Assembly: GCA_022823605.1 (NCBI GenBank)
Contig: JAJEHS010000002.1
Coordinates: forward strand, 62,001-126,000
Origin: Paracoccaceae bacterium
Lineage (GTDB): Bacteria; Pseudomonadota; Alphaproteobacteria; Rhodobacterales; Rhodobacteraceae
Length of the DNA stretch: 64,000 nucleotides
Direction: 5' to 3'
The notes under the pieces are model-generated. The model was not told where the DNA came from and did no database searches. It saw nothing but the letters and a program-made list of their open reading frames with translations. Below, piece by piece: positions 54,525 to 63,743 of this stretch; within the stretch, counting starts at the first letter, position 1; every line of letters begins with the position of its first letter. Both the position numbers and the translations under genes were made by a program.

Positions 54525-56888
54525 TTATCCGTTGATTGCTGACCAAACCCTTGAGGGAGACAATGGCATGTCAATATGGGAGACGTTATAACCCCCCTTG
54601 TTGAGGGCATCCAGAACCGCATTGACAACCGCCGGTGGAGATCCGATTGCTCCTGCTTCCCCGCACCCTTTTACACCCAGCGGATTATGGGTACAGGGTG
54701 TCTGACACGAATGATCGACAACAAAACTGGGCAAATCATCTGCTCTCGGCATGGAATAGTCCATATAGGTCCCCGAAACCAATTGACCGTCCTCATTGTA
54801 GACGGCATGTTCTCGTAAGGCCTGTCCTACTCCCTGGGCTATACCACCGTGAACCTGACCATCGACAACCATGGGATTGATCACATTGCCAAAATCATCG
54901 GTTGCTGCAAAGGAACAGATATCAACCTTCCCCGTTTCAGGATCAACCTCAACCTCACAGGCATACGCTCCTGCCGGGAATGTAAAATTGGCCGGATCAT
55001 AGAAGGCTGTCTCCTCCAATCCAGGCTCCAATTGATCAAGGGGATAATTGTGTGGAACATAGGCCGTCAGACAAACATCTCCCCATCCCACGGACTTGTC
55101 GGTTCCAACAACGGAGAAACTGCCATCCTTTAATTCAATGTCCTCTGCGGATGCTTCCATGAGGTGGGCAGCAATCTTTTTGGCCTTGGCTATGATTTTC
55201 TCGGTTGCTCGAACCATGGCAGCCCCGCCTACGGCTATGGATCTGGAACCATAGGTACCCATTCCCATGGGAGTGTTGGAGGTATCCCCATGTTGTATGT
55301 GGACTTGATCTTCCGAAATACCGATCATGTCGGCTATAACCTGGGGAAAGGTTGTTTCATGACCTTGTCCGTGCGAATGACAACCAGTCATGACCGTAAT
55401 TGATCCTGTTGCGTTAACCCGGACCGTTGCACTTTCATAAAGTCCGGCCCTTGCTCCAAGCATTCCAACCAGATTTGAGGGGGCAATTCCACAGGCTTCA
55501 ATATAACAGTTTATACCCAATCCCCGCAGCAGCCCCTTTTTCCTGGATTCAGAAGCCCGTGCCTCAAAACCGTCCAGATCGGCGATTTCCTGGAGCTTGT
55601 CCATGGTAGCCACATAATCTCCCGTATCATATTCGAGGGCCACCGGTGTTGCATAGGGGAATTCATCCTTCTGGATAAAATTCTTTCGCCTGATCTCGAT
55701 GGGATCCATTCCCAATTCCCGGGCAGCCTTGTCGATTACCCGTTCCAATTGGAAGGTGGCTTCCGGTCGTCCGGCACCCCTGTAAGCATCAACAGGAACG
55801 GTATTGGTGAAGACCGCCTTGACATTGACATAGATCAAAGGAGTTTTATAGTTTCCGGCCATCAGGGTTCCATGCAACCAAGTTGGTACTGATGTCGAGA
55901 AGGTTGACAAGTAAGCACCCATGTTGGCATAGGTATCCGTTCTGATTGCCTGGAACATGCCATTTCCATCAAGGGCCAGTTCAATTTTGGTTACATGATC
56001 CCGACCGTGGGCATCACTTATGAAGGCTTCCGACCTGCTGGCCGTCCATTTGACCGGTACCCTGAGTTTTCGGGCAGCCAATGTGCAGAAAGCTTCCTCG
56101 GCATAATGAAAGATCTTGGATCCAAAACCACCTCCCACATCAGGAGCGACAACTCTCAGCTTGTGTTCGGGAATCTGAAGAACAAAGGCCCCCATCAAGA
56201 GGCGAATGACATGAGGGTTTTGTGATGTCGTATAAAGGGTGGATTCATCGTTGGATGCGTCATAATCCCCAATGGCAACCCTTGGTTCCATCGCATTGGG
56301 AATCAATCTGTTATTGACCAACTCGAGAGTGGTTACATGATGGGCATTTTTGATAGCTTCATCAACGGCTTCCTTGTTTTCTTCCACAAAGCCCCAGTCA
56401 TAACACAGGTTGGTTTCGAGCTCATCATGGACAAGTGTCCCACCTGCCACTGCGGATTTCATATCGATTACGGCAGGCAATTCTTCCATATCGACATTGA
56501 TTGCTTCCGCGGCATCTCTTGCTTGTTCCAATGAATCAGCAACAACAGCAGCAATCGGATCTCCCACATGTCGAACCTTGCCCTGGGCCAATACCGGGTG
56601 AGCCGGTTCTTTCATGGCCTCACCAAAGCGGTCGGTTACCTGCCAACCACAAGGCAAACCACCAACTTCGGCGAAATCTTCACCCGTGAAGATTCCCGTC
56701 ACTCCGGGCATGGAGGCTGCTTCACCTGTGTCAATACCGTTTATTTTGCCATGAGCCAAGTCAGATCGAAGAAAGTAAACGTATTTCTGACCTCGTACGT
56801 TGATGTCATCCGTATATTTTCCATTACCACTAAGAAATCTTACATCTTCCCTTCTTTTGGAACTGGCGCCAATACCCTTGTCTGACAT
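54525..56888 (-). CDS. coxL: CO-dehydrogenase-type large subunit, form II (molybdenum hydroxylase)
   Basis: 787-residue molybdopterin-cytosine-dinucleotide subunit. The active-site loop is AYRGAGR, the form II signature; the form I CO dehydrogenase loop AYXCSFR is absent. The GGGFGSK motif and the C-terminal GVKGCGEAGAIGSPPAVVNAV with the catalytic Glu are present. Form II enzymes are widespread and many probably oxidise substrates other than CO. AGGAGAA precedes the ATG. Confidence 0.95.
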   Translation of the reverse strand: MSDKGIGASSKRREDVRFLSGNGKYTDDINVRGQKYVYFLRSDLAHGKINGIDTGEAASMPGVTGIFTGEDFAEVGGLPCGWQVTDRFGEAMKEPAHPVLAQGKVRHVGDPIAAVVADSLEQARDAAEAINVDMEELPAVIDMKSAVAGGTLVHDELETNLCYDWGFVEENKEAVDEAIKNAHHVTTLELVNNRLIPNAMEPRVAIGDYDASNDESTLYTTSQNPHVIRLLMGAFVLQIPEHKLRVVAPDVGGGFGSKIFHYAEEAFCTLAARKLRVPVKWTASRSEAFISDAHGRDHVTKIELALDGNGMFQAIRTDTYANMGAYLSTFSTSVPTWLHGTLMAGNYKTPLIYVNVKAVFTNTVPVDAYRGAGRPEATFQLERVIDKAARELGMDPIEIRRKNFIQKDEFPYATPVALEYDTGDYVATMDKLQEIADLDGFEARASESRKKGLLRGLGINCYIEACGIAPSNLVGMLGARAGLYESATVRVNATGSITVMTGCHSHGQGHETTFPQVIADMIGISEDQVHIQHGDTSNTPMGMGTYGSRSIAVGGAAMVRATEKIIAKAKKIAAHLMEASAEDIELKDGSFSVVGTDKSVGWGDVCLTAYVPHNYPLDQLEPGLEETAFYDPANFTFPAGAYACEVEVDPETGKVDICSFAATDDFGNVINPMVVDGQVHGGIAQGVGQALREHAVYNEDGQLVSGTYMDYSMPRADDLPSFVVDHSCQTPCTHNPLGVKGCGEAGAIGSPPAVVNAVLDALNKGGYNVSHIDMPLSPSRVWSAING

Positions 56889-56952
56889 GAGATTCTCCTA
56901 TTCTATCCTGATACTTTTCTGACCAAATACATTCTTCGTGTCTATTTCCCTG

Positions 56953-57417
56953 CTATGCAGCTGCAGCTGCGGCCTGGATTGATTTGACGATATTGTGATA
57001 ACCCGTACATCGGCATATATTACCTTCCAGATATTCCCTGATTTCGGTTTCTGTCGGATTGGGATTTTCTTCCAGAAGGGCTGCTGCAGACATCACCATA
57101 CCCGGTGTACAGAATCCGCATTGCAATCCATGGTTGTCCTGGAAGGCCTGCTGGACAGTACCAAGGGAACCATCCGGATTGGCCATACCCTCTATCGTTG
57201 TCACCGAACTTCCCTCGGCTTCGAGGGCAAACATCGTACAGGATTTTACAGCCTTACCATTGACGTGTACGACACATGCGCCGCATTGGCTGGTATCACA
57301 TCCGATATGGGTTCCTGTCAGGTTTAGGTTGTTACGAACAAAATCAGAAAGTAAGGTCCTTCCCTCTACTTCTCCGGAAACCGATTTGCCATTTACCGTC
57401 ATGGTTACTGTAGCCAT
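56953..57417 (-). CDS. coxS: CO-dehydrogenase-type small subunit, 2Fe-2S
   Basis: 154 residues carrying both [2Fe-2S] clusters: the plant-type set [15 protein letters not shown] plus a following Cys, and the second set CGFCTPGMV and [10 protein letters not shown]. It transfers electrons from the molybdenum site to the FAD subunit. TTTGGAG precedes the ATG. Confidence 0.95.
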   Translation of the reverse strand: MATVTMTVNGKSVSGEVEGRTLLSDFVRNNLNLTGTHIGCDTSQCGACVVHVNGKAVKSCTMFALEAEGSSVTTIEGMANPDGSLGTVQQAFQDNHGLQCGFCTPGMVMSAAALLEENPNPTETEIREYLEGNICRCTGYHNIVKSIQAAAAAA

Positions 57418-57514
57418 CTATTTACTCCAAATAAACTTCAATTCTTAGAAATTGCTAATCTAAATTATTACCCAAAAATCTATTCTTGCCAAATGAAAAT
57501 ACCAAAAAACTCCA

Positions 57515-59008
57515 TTAATCCAAATCCAGCTCAACAAGAAAATCCTTACTCTCCTGGAGGAGATCATTGGGTCTCAGGCCTGCATCCAGGGCTCTCAAAT
57601 TTTCAAAGAATCTTCTGCCAAAAAGAATTGGTGGACCCATGGGGACATTTTCTCCACCGAATTTGCAGATTTCCCTTCCGTCTTCTGGGCTGAAAGCACT
57701 AATCAGGCGATTCAACTGTTCGGAGGAAATTTCCTCACTCAGGAGATTGACGAATATTACCGCATCGGTCTTTCTGGGAAGCGAAACCATGCCAAGGGAC
57801 ACCAAATTCGATTTGTCCGACCTCCCTTCCAAATTAACCAGTCTGATTGATTCCCTGTTGGCAAACTTGACCATCATCTCGCTGGTCAGTTTGCCTACAA
57901 CACTTACGCCATCAACCTGGGATGCAAGTATTTTTGAAAGTTGGGAATGGAAACCTCGATCATTCGAATCACAAATTAAAATTACTTGAACATTGGGCTT
58001 TAATGGACCTGTTCTTCTTCGGTCTCTTGGTTGCCTTCTGGTGGGTATTTCCTTCAGCAATCCACCGGCACCCATGGAGGCAAAATCGGCAGGGGAAATG
58101 TCAATCCCGCAAACTGTTCTTTCCAATACCCAATCTGCACCGTTCAAGGTAGGTGACCGGGCACATCCGGGTAGTCCTATCACCTTCTGAGAATCAAGTT
58201 CGCCATAAAAGAGCAAATTACCCGGATCAACCGGTATTCCTACCCTGACTACCCTTCCTCCAGCCAAGCGTAAGGCACGTGGACCAGTATCGTTGGCATC
58301 CGAGGTTGCGGTAGAGGTCATCACCAGAATCAGTGGTGATCTGGTTTCCCTGAGTGCCTCAGACAATTCCCTTGTTTCGTGTGAAACAAAAATAACCTGT
58401 TCTAGTGCAATCCCCAGCCCTTGCAAACGTGCTCTCGTAACTTCAATGCCCTTCTCTGAAAGTTTATCCCTTTCACCCGAACGGGTGGTGATTATCAAAT
58501 CAGCCTGATGTAATTCCACTTGCCTGAATCCAACAATATCCTCCAGTAATTCTGCAGCCTCAACAACCTTGGACTTGGCCACACCATAGGGGATGATTTT
58601 AATCGTGCCGACCAACTGGTTCTTTTCAACCTTGGCAAGGCTGGGCAAGGTGGCAAGTGTTATGGCTTCGTCAATCAGGTTGAATTCCGTGATACGTTTT
58701 GAATCGAATATGATCAAACCGGTCTCGGATGAATAGATGTTTACTCTTCCTGTAAACGGTGAAGAGGCAATCAACGATGGTGCAGCTGAAACCAATTTCT
58801 TTCCCAGATAGGAGGCTGCCTCATCTTCCCCAATATCGCCCTCCTCAAGTCGGGCCACCATGATTTCCTGAATGCCTGAAATCAGGAATATTTCTATGTC
58901 CTGTCGATTGAGTATCTTGCCCTTTTTAACCTTTTTGCCACCAGCATGAATTGAATGGGCCAATATATGTCCAAGCCCCTCACTTGTAGGACAAGTGTCA
59001 AATTTCAT
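57515..59008 (-). CDS. Molybdopterin-binding protein fused to a degenerate MobA-like nucleotidyltransferase domain
   Basis: 497 residues. The N-terminal ~330 residues match the MoeA/MogA-like molybdopterin-binding family (VILVMTSTATSDANDTGPRA-like LVMTSTATSDAND, GIPVDPGNLLFYGEL, VIGLPGCARSPTLNGADWVL). The C-terminal ~150 residues align in position with the MobA/MocA-like domain but lack its nucleotide-binding signature (LAAGxSxRMG); instead the segment reads LICDSNDRGFHSQ. The remnant motif GPPILFGRRFFENLRAL is kept. It overlaps the XdhC gene by 11 bases. Likely helps load the molybdenum cofactor. Confidence 0.8.
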   Translation of the reverse strand: MKFDTCPTSEGLGHILAHSIHAGGKKVKKGKILNRQDIEIFLISGIQEIMVARLEEGDIGEDEAASYLGKKLVSAAPSLIASSPFTGRVNIYSSETGLIIFDSKRITEFNLIDEAITLATLPSLAKVEKNQLVGTIKIIPYGVAKSKVVEAAELLEDIVGFRQVELHQADLIITTRSGERDKLSEKGIEVTRARLQGLGIALEQVIFVSHETRELSEALRETRSPLILVMTSTATSDANDTGPRALRLAGGRVVRVGIPVDPGNLLFYGELDSQKVIGLPGCARSPTLNGADWVLERTVCGIDISPADFASMGAGGLLKEIPTRRQPRDRRRTGPLKPNVQVILICDSNDRGFHSQLSKILASQVDGVSVVGKLTSEMMVKFANRESIRLVNLEGRSDKSNLVSLGMVSLPRKTDAVIFVNLLSEEISSEQLNRLISAFSPEDGREICKFGGENVPMGPPILFGRRFFENLRALDAGLRPNDLLQESKDFLVELDLD

Positions 59009-60005
59009 TTTTGCTTTTTCCCGAACGAAGGGTCTGGGTAATTTCAGCCATGATGGCGATCGCTATTTCGGCGGGACTGCGAGAACCTATATCCAAGCCG
59101 ATGGGCCCATGAATCCTTGCAAGTTGATCTTCGGGCACCGCTTTCTCCCGCAATCTGGCCAGTCGCTTGGCATGCGTCCGAGTTGAACCCAGACAACCAA
59201 TATAAAAAGCCGGGGTCTTGAGGGTTTCGAGTATGGCTGGATCATCAATCTTGGGGTCGTGAGTTAAGGTTACCACAGCCGTTCTGAGGTCGGGAGAAAC
59301 TTCCCTAATGACCTCGTCAGGCCATTCATTACTGATCCTTTCGTCAGGGAATCTTGCCTCCGAACCGAATGATTCCCTTGGATCAATGATCATGGTCTGA
59401 TACCCGGAATGTCGGGCAATCTGCATTAACGGCTGGGCTATATGGACCCCTCCAACAACAATCAGTTTCAATGGTGGATTGAACACATTGATGAAGGCAT
59501 TATCAACCATTCCGCTTTTGTCCAGTTCGAATGTGTGCATGAGTTCTTCCGTCATTTGTGGAGAACCATGGGGTATTACCGCACTTTCCCAAGTATCAAG
59601 GGATGTCCTGACTATTGTTGGAGTATTCTGGGACCTGTGGGTAACAAGATCACGCAATATTTCCTCTGTTATTCCCAAGGGACCTGCAATGGGTTCAACC
59701 AGTACCTTGATTTTGCCTCCACAAGCCAAACCCACTGCGAAGGCATCTTCATCCGCCACCCCAAATTCCAGCAATACTGGTTTCATGGTCTTCATGGCAT
59801 CAAGGGCTTCGGCTACGACAGCACCTTCTACACATCCTCCCGAAACCGAACCGGCGATTTCACCAGACAAACTTATTGCCAATTGACTACCGACGGGTCT
59901 TGGAGCCGATCCCCAGGTTTGGGTAACCGAAGCAATCGCCGAGCCACCATCCTGATGCCATTTCAGGGCAATTTCAGGAATTTTGTCATGCTCAGGTCTG
60001 TTCAT
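58998..60005 (-). CDS. XdhC/CoxF-family molybdenum cofactor chaperone
   Basis: 335 residues. XdhC-type proteins bind the molybdenum cofactor, promote its sulfuration and insert it into xanthine dehydrogenase-type enzymes. The N-terminal ATVTQTWGSAPRPVGSQLA-like segment and GSVSGGCVEGAVV are the signature, and the C-terminal Rossmann domain has VVGGVHIAQPL and YIGCLGSTRTHAKRL. The N-terminal Cys typical for cofactor ligation lies in SGGCVEGA. Adjacent to the cofactor-handling fusion gene. Confidence 0.9.
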   Translation of the reverse strand: MNRPEHDKIPEIALKWHQDGGSAIASVTQTWGSAPRPVGSQLAISLSGEIAGSVSGGCVEGAVVAEALDAMKTMKPVLLEFGVADEDAFAVGLACGGKIKVLVEPIAGPLGITEEILRDLVTHRSQNTPTIVRTSLDTWESAVIPHGSPQMTEELMHTFELDKSGMVDNAFINVFNPPLKLIVVGGVHIAQPLMQIARHSGYQTMIIDPRESFGSEARFPDERISNEWPDEVIREVSPDLRTAVVTLTHDPKIDDPAILETLKTPAFYIGCLGSTRTHAKRLARLREKAVPEDQLARIHGPIGLDIGSRSPAEIAIAIMAEITQTLRSGKSKNEI

Positions 60006-60070
60006 CGTGTGTTAAACTTATGGTCGTTGTTATCAGGCTGGCTAAGTCAATATTAAGGCCAATTTACATA

Positions 60071-61318
60071 TCAGTGCAAAGTATGCATCAATCTGGATTT
60101 ATCACCATCATCATAAGAATTGTGAAGTACTTTTGACAATCCGATGAGGGAATTGATGTTATGGGCAGATTTGAAGCAATCAACCCATGGAAGCATGGTA
60201 TTGATTCCCCTTGCTTTGGGGGTAAATTTGTCCCAACGAAGAAGCGGATTAACCCAAATCAATCTGCGGGCACTCAACTGAAGCCTTTTCATTTCCTGCC
60301 CTAGCTGGGTGATGTCCCCACTCTCAAGCCCGTCGGTGATCAAAAGTACCAGTGCACCCTGTCCGAGAACACGTCTCGACCAGTTGAAATTGAATTCCTT
60401 CAGACATTCCCCGATCCTGGTTCCCCCTTCCCAATCGGAAACTTCCCGCCCGGCAGATACCAGCGCCTGGTCCACATCCTTGATGGCCAAATTACGGGTG
60501 ATATTGGTCAATTTAGTACCAAAGGTGAACGAATGGACCTTGGACCATTGGTTTTTTCGGTAGTTGGTAACCGAATGAAGGAAATGCAGGAGCATTCTCG
60601 AATAGGTGGACATGCTTCCCGATATATCACAGAGTGCTACCAGATTGGGATATCGTACGGTTGGATTTTGGTATCCCAATTTGAATATTTCACCACCAGT
60701 TCTGGAAGTCATTTTCATGGTATTCTTCCAGTCGGAAACCCTTCCCTTGGGATTGGGCTTGTATCGCCTGGAAACCAACTGCTTTATTGGCAGCTCCAAT
60801 TCTGCAATGATTCGTTTTGCCTCTCTTGTTTCCTCAGTGGACATTTGCTCGAAATCCATGGAGTTGAACCGGTCCTGATAGGAGGTGGTTCCAATGGATA
60901 CCACTTCCAATTCTTCCCCCACCTCCTGATCACCATCGGGGTAATTTATTGGATTTTTACTTTCACCCATCAATGATTGACCAGCTCTTTTCATACCGGC
61001 TTCAGGATTCCTTTTTTCATTTGCTCCACGAATACTAGGCAACATCATGGACATCATGTGATCATGATATCTTGGATCTCGCCAGAAGAGTTCAAAGGTT
61101 TGGGCAAAGACAACCATCTGGTCGGGTCTGTTGACAAAACTACATTGCAGGGCTGAGAAAAAATCACCCCTTGTGTGCAAACCAACAGTCTCAACTGCCT
61201 TAATAGCCTTTACGGTTTGGCCCGTACCAACAGGCAAGCCGGAAGTTCTCAATGCCCTTGCGAAATGGGTAATATTATCAACCAGCGCACCCTTGTCAAA
61301 CTCGTGGCCAAGGTTCAT
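60071..61318 (-). CDS. coxE: VWA-domain protein CoxE
   Basis: 415 residues. The C-terminal von Willebrand A domain carries the MIDAS motif in CDISGSMSTYS (about residue 235). CoxE acts with the MoxR-type ATPase CoxD to assemble the Mo-S-Cu or Mo site of CO dehydrogenase in characterised systems. It follows the coxD-like gene by 69 bases and precedes the XdhC gene. Confidence 0.92.
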   Translation of the reverse strand: MNLGHEFDKGALVDNITHFARALRTSGLPVGTGQTVKAIKAVETVGLHTRGDFFSALQCSFVNRPDQMVVFAQTFELFWRDPRYHDHMMSMMLPSIRGANEKRNPEAGMKRAGQSLMGESKNPINYPDGDQEVGEELEVVSIGTTSYQDRFNSMDFEQMSTEETREAKRIIAELELPIKQLVSRRYKPNPKGRVSDWKNTMKMTSRTGGEIFKLGYQNPTVRYPNLVALCDISGSMSTYSRMLLHFLHSVTNYRKNQWSKVHSFTFGTKLTNITRNLAIKDVDQALVSAGREVSDWEGGTRIGECLKEFNFNWSRRVLGQGALVLLITDGLESGDITQLGQEMKRLQLSARRLIWVNPLLRWDKFTPKARGINTMLPWVDCFKSAHNINSLIGLSKVLHNSYDDGDKSRLMHTLH

Positions 61319-61387
61319 GAGTCCATATCCGCTTTGACATGACTTAAAATATTCAAAAGTGAATGGCGCTGTTCCCTGTTTTTCATT

Positions 61388-62302
61388 CTAGGCAACTTCC
61401 TTCAGGTTTGATCTGGCTTGCTCAAGGATTCTTTGGCTTTCCGAACTATTGATCCTGGCAATATCATCCTGATATTTCAACAAGGCACCCAGAGTATTGG
61501 AAATGACTTCGGGTGAAAGTGCAATGGTATCAAGTGCCAACAGGCATTTTGCCCAGTCTATGGATTCTGCAACCCCTGGTTTCTTGAACAATTCCACACT
61601 TCGCAACGAGTGAATGAAGGAAACAATTTCCTTGGAAAAGGCTTCGCCAGCCTCCGGAACCTTGACCTGTATAATTTCGAGTTCTCTTGCAAAATCAGGA
61701 AAATCGACCCAGTAATAGAAGCACCTTCGTTTCAAGGCATCATGGATTTCCCTAGTTCGGTTTGAAGTAAGTATGACAATTGGAGGTTCATTGGATTTGA
61801 TGGTACCCAACTCAGGGATGGTGACCTGAAATTCCGAAAGTACTTCAAGCAAAAAGGCTTCAAATGGTTCATCCGTTCGGTCGATTTCGTCAATAAGCAA
61901 TACCGGCGGGCCTTCCTCATGGTTCCTTAATGCTTCCAGAATTGGCCTTGATATCAAGTATTCCTCGGAAAACAATTCTGCCTGAAGGTCTTTCCGTTCA
62001 AGATTTCCAGCAGCCTCGGCAGTTCTAATCGCTACCATTTGAGCAGGAAAATTCCATTCGTAAACGGCCGATCCGGTATCAAGTCCTTCATAACATTGAA
62101 GACGAATCAACTTTCTTCCCAAGGCCTGGGATATAGCCAAGGCAATTTCCGTTTTACCTACTCCCGCCTCTCCTTCAAGGAATAGAGGCCTGTTGAGTTT
62201 CAGGGCCAAAAATACGGTTGTTGCAAGTGAACGATCGCAAAGGTAATCAACCTCCCTCAACATGCTTTGTACCGTTTCAATCGTGTAGGTATTTCTGTTC
62301 AA
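61388..62302 (-). CDS. coxD: MoxR-family AAA+ ATPase CoxD
   Basis: 304 residues. MoxR-type ATPases work with VWA proteins to mature metalloenzymes; CoxD is needed for the copper/molybdenum site of CO dehydrogenase. Walker A GEAGVGKTE and Walker B VLLIDEIDR are intact, with the MoxR-specific GLDTGSAVYEWNFPAQMV segment. The frame extends five codons to TTG 62317, but GGAGG at 62311-62315 lies 8 bases before TTG 62302, so that codon is taken as the start. First gene of the cox operon. Confidence 0.92.
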   Translation of the reverse strand: MNRNTYTIETVQSMLREVDYLCDRSLATTVFLALKLNRPLFLEGEAGVGKTEIALAISQALGRKLIRLQCYEGLDTGSAVYEWNFPAQMVAIRTAEAAGNLERKDLQAELFSEEYLISRPILEALRNHEEGPPVLLIDEIDRTDEPFEAFLLEVLSEFQVTIPELGTIKSNEPPIVILTSNRTREIHDALKRRCFYYWVDFPDFARELEIIQVKVPEAGEAFSKEIVSFIHSLRSVELFKKPGVAESIDWAKCLLALDTIALSPEVISNTLGALLKYQDDIARINSSESQRILEQARSNLKEVA

Positions 62303-62620
62303 ACTGATTACCTCCAAAAACTCAGATCAATATATAATCGGCAATTCATGTTACTAAATGATTTTTTCACAAGATTTCCAGAATCACAAATCGTGAATTG
62401 ATTGTACTTGAGGCAAGTGACCCTTCTTGTTTTTCCCATTCATAAGTCACTTACTCCTGGAAATAAATTATTGCAGGTCGGATAAAAGTACATACATTCC
62501 TTGTCAAAATCCTTTCCCATTGGGAAAATTAAAAGATAAATCCATTCGATTGGGATCGGATGATTCCAAACAGAAATCAAAGACCCAACACAGGTACATT
62601 TCCACTCTAATTTTGATTTA
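62303..62620. other. Divergent promoter region between coxD and the AbrB-family gene
   Basis: About 320 AT-rich bases. No gene seen. Operon promoters for both directions are expected here, but no convincing -35/-10 pair or regulator site was found. Confidence 0.5.
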
Positions 62621-63688
62621 GTGGTGTATGAAATTTCGGCAAAAATGAATAAAATGCTTAAACCTAAATTGATATCATTCCTTCAAATCAAAACACTGGC
62701 TTATGCATCTTTGGGAGGAGTGATTTTCTTATTTTTGGGCCTTCCCATTCCGCTTTTGATCGGACCAATGCTGGGTTGTTTGGTAGCTGCCTTGATTGGT
62801 TTCCGACTAAAAGGATTTGATAAAATCAGTATCTTCATGAGGACCGTTCTTGGGGTAGCTATAGGATCAACCTTTACGCCCGAAATCCTATCGGAAATTG
62901 GTCAGCTAGGGGCATCACTCATCATTATTCCCTTGTTTTTGCTAGTGATCTGTACCGTGGGATATTTTTACTTCAAAACCTTGGGTTTTGATACTGGCAC
63001 ATCCTACTATGGCTCCATTCCGGGTGGTCTTGTTGAAATGCTTGTATTCGGGGACAAGGCCGGAGGGAATATCAGGGCCCTGTCGCTCATTCATGCAACG
63101 AGAGTACTGGTTATCATGTTGGTAGTTCCTTTTGTTATAACCACCATTTGGGATATTGATCTTACCCACCTGCCAGGAGTTCATATCAATCAGGTTCCCA
63201 TATTGGAAATCGGGTTGATGATATTTGCTGCCATAACTGGGTGGAGACTTGCTGTATTACTAAAGATTCCAGGTGCAACAATTCTTGGGCCAATGGTTCT
63301 AACTTCAATCCTAACCCTAACCGATTTGATTCATTTCAGACCACCGGTTGAATTCATCTGGGGAGCTCAGTTCTTTATCGGTCTGGGGGTGGGCATCCGA
63401 TACAATGGTGTAACCGGAGTCGAGGTAAGACAATACATTCTATCAGCCTTGGGATATTGCCTTTTGCTTGGTTTTGTAAGTCTTCTTTTTGTGTTTGTAG
63501 TAGTCGGATTATTGGATACTTCCCCGATGGATACGCTACTGGCCTATTTACCCGGAGGTCAGGCCGAAATGGGTATTATTGCAATCGTCTCCAATGCTGA
63601 TATGGCTTTTGTAATTTCACATCATACATTACGACTGATTCTGGTACTTTTACTTGTTCAGGTGTTTGCACGGTGGATTTTGAAATGA
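62621..63688 (+). CDS. AbrB-family membrane protein (AmoB-like permease)
   Basis: 355 residues, strongly hydrophobic with about ten helices forming two related halves. The LPIPLLIGPMLGCLVAAL and IPGGLVEMLVFGDKAGG motifs in the first half recur as IPGATILGPMVLTSILTL and LPGGQAEMGIIAIVSNADMAFV in the second, the pattern of the AbrB/ammonia-monooxygenase-like family (Pfam AbrB, a putative transporter and not the DNA-binding AbrB). Substrate unknown. ATGs at 62645 and 62654 are alternative starts to GTG 62621. Confidence 0.88.
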   Translation: MVYEISAKMNKMLKPKLISFLQIKTLAYASLGGVIFLFLGLPIPLLIGPMLGCLVAALIGFRLKGFDKISIFMRTVLGVAIGSTFTPEILSEIGQLGASLIIIPLFLLVICTVGYFYFKTLGFDTGTSYYGSIPGGLVEMLVFGDKAGGNIRALSLIHATRVLVIMLVVPFVITTIWDIDLTHLPGVHINQVPILEIGLMIFAAITGWRLAVLLKIPGATILGPMVLTSILTLTDLIHFRPPVEFIWGAQFFIGLGVGIRYNGVTGVEVRQYILSALGYCLLLGFVSLLFVFVVVGLLDTSPMDTLLAYLPGGQAEMGIIAIVSNADMAFVISHHTLRLILVLLLVQVFARWILK

Positions 63689-63743
63689 AAAAAACGGAAT
63701 GGAAATCAGAATTCACTTAATCCAACTACCCCTTTTACAAGTT

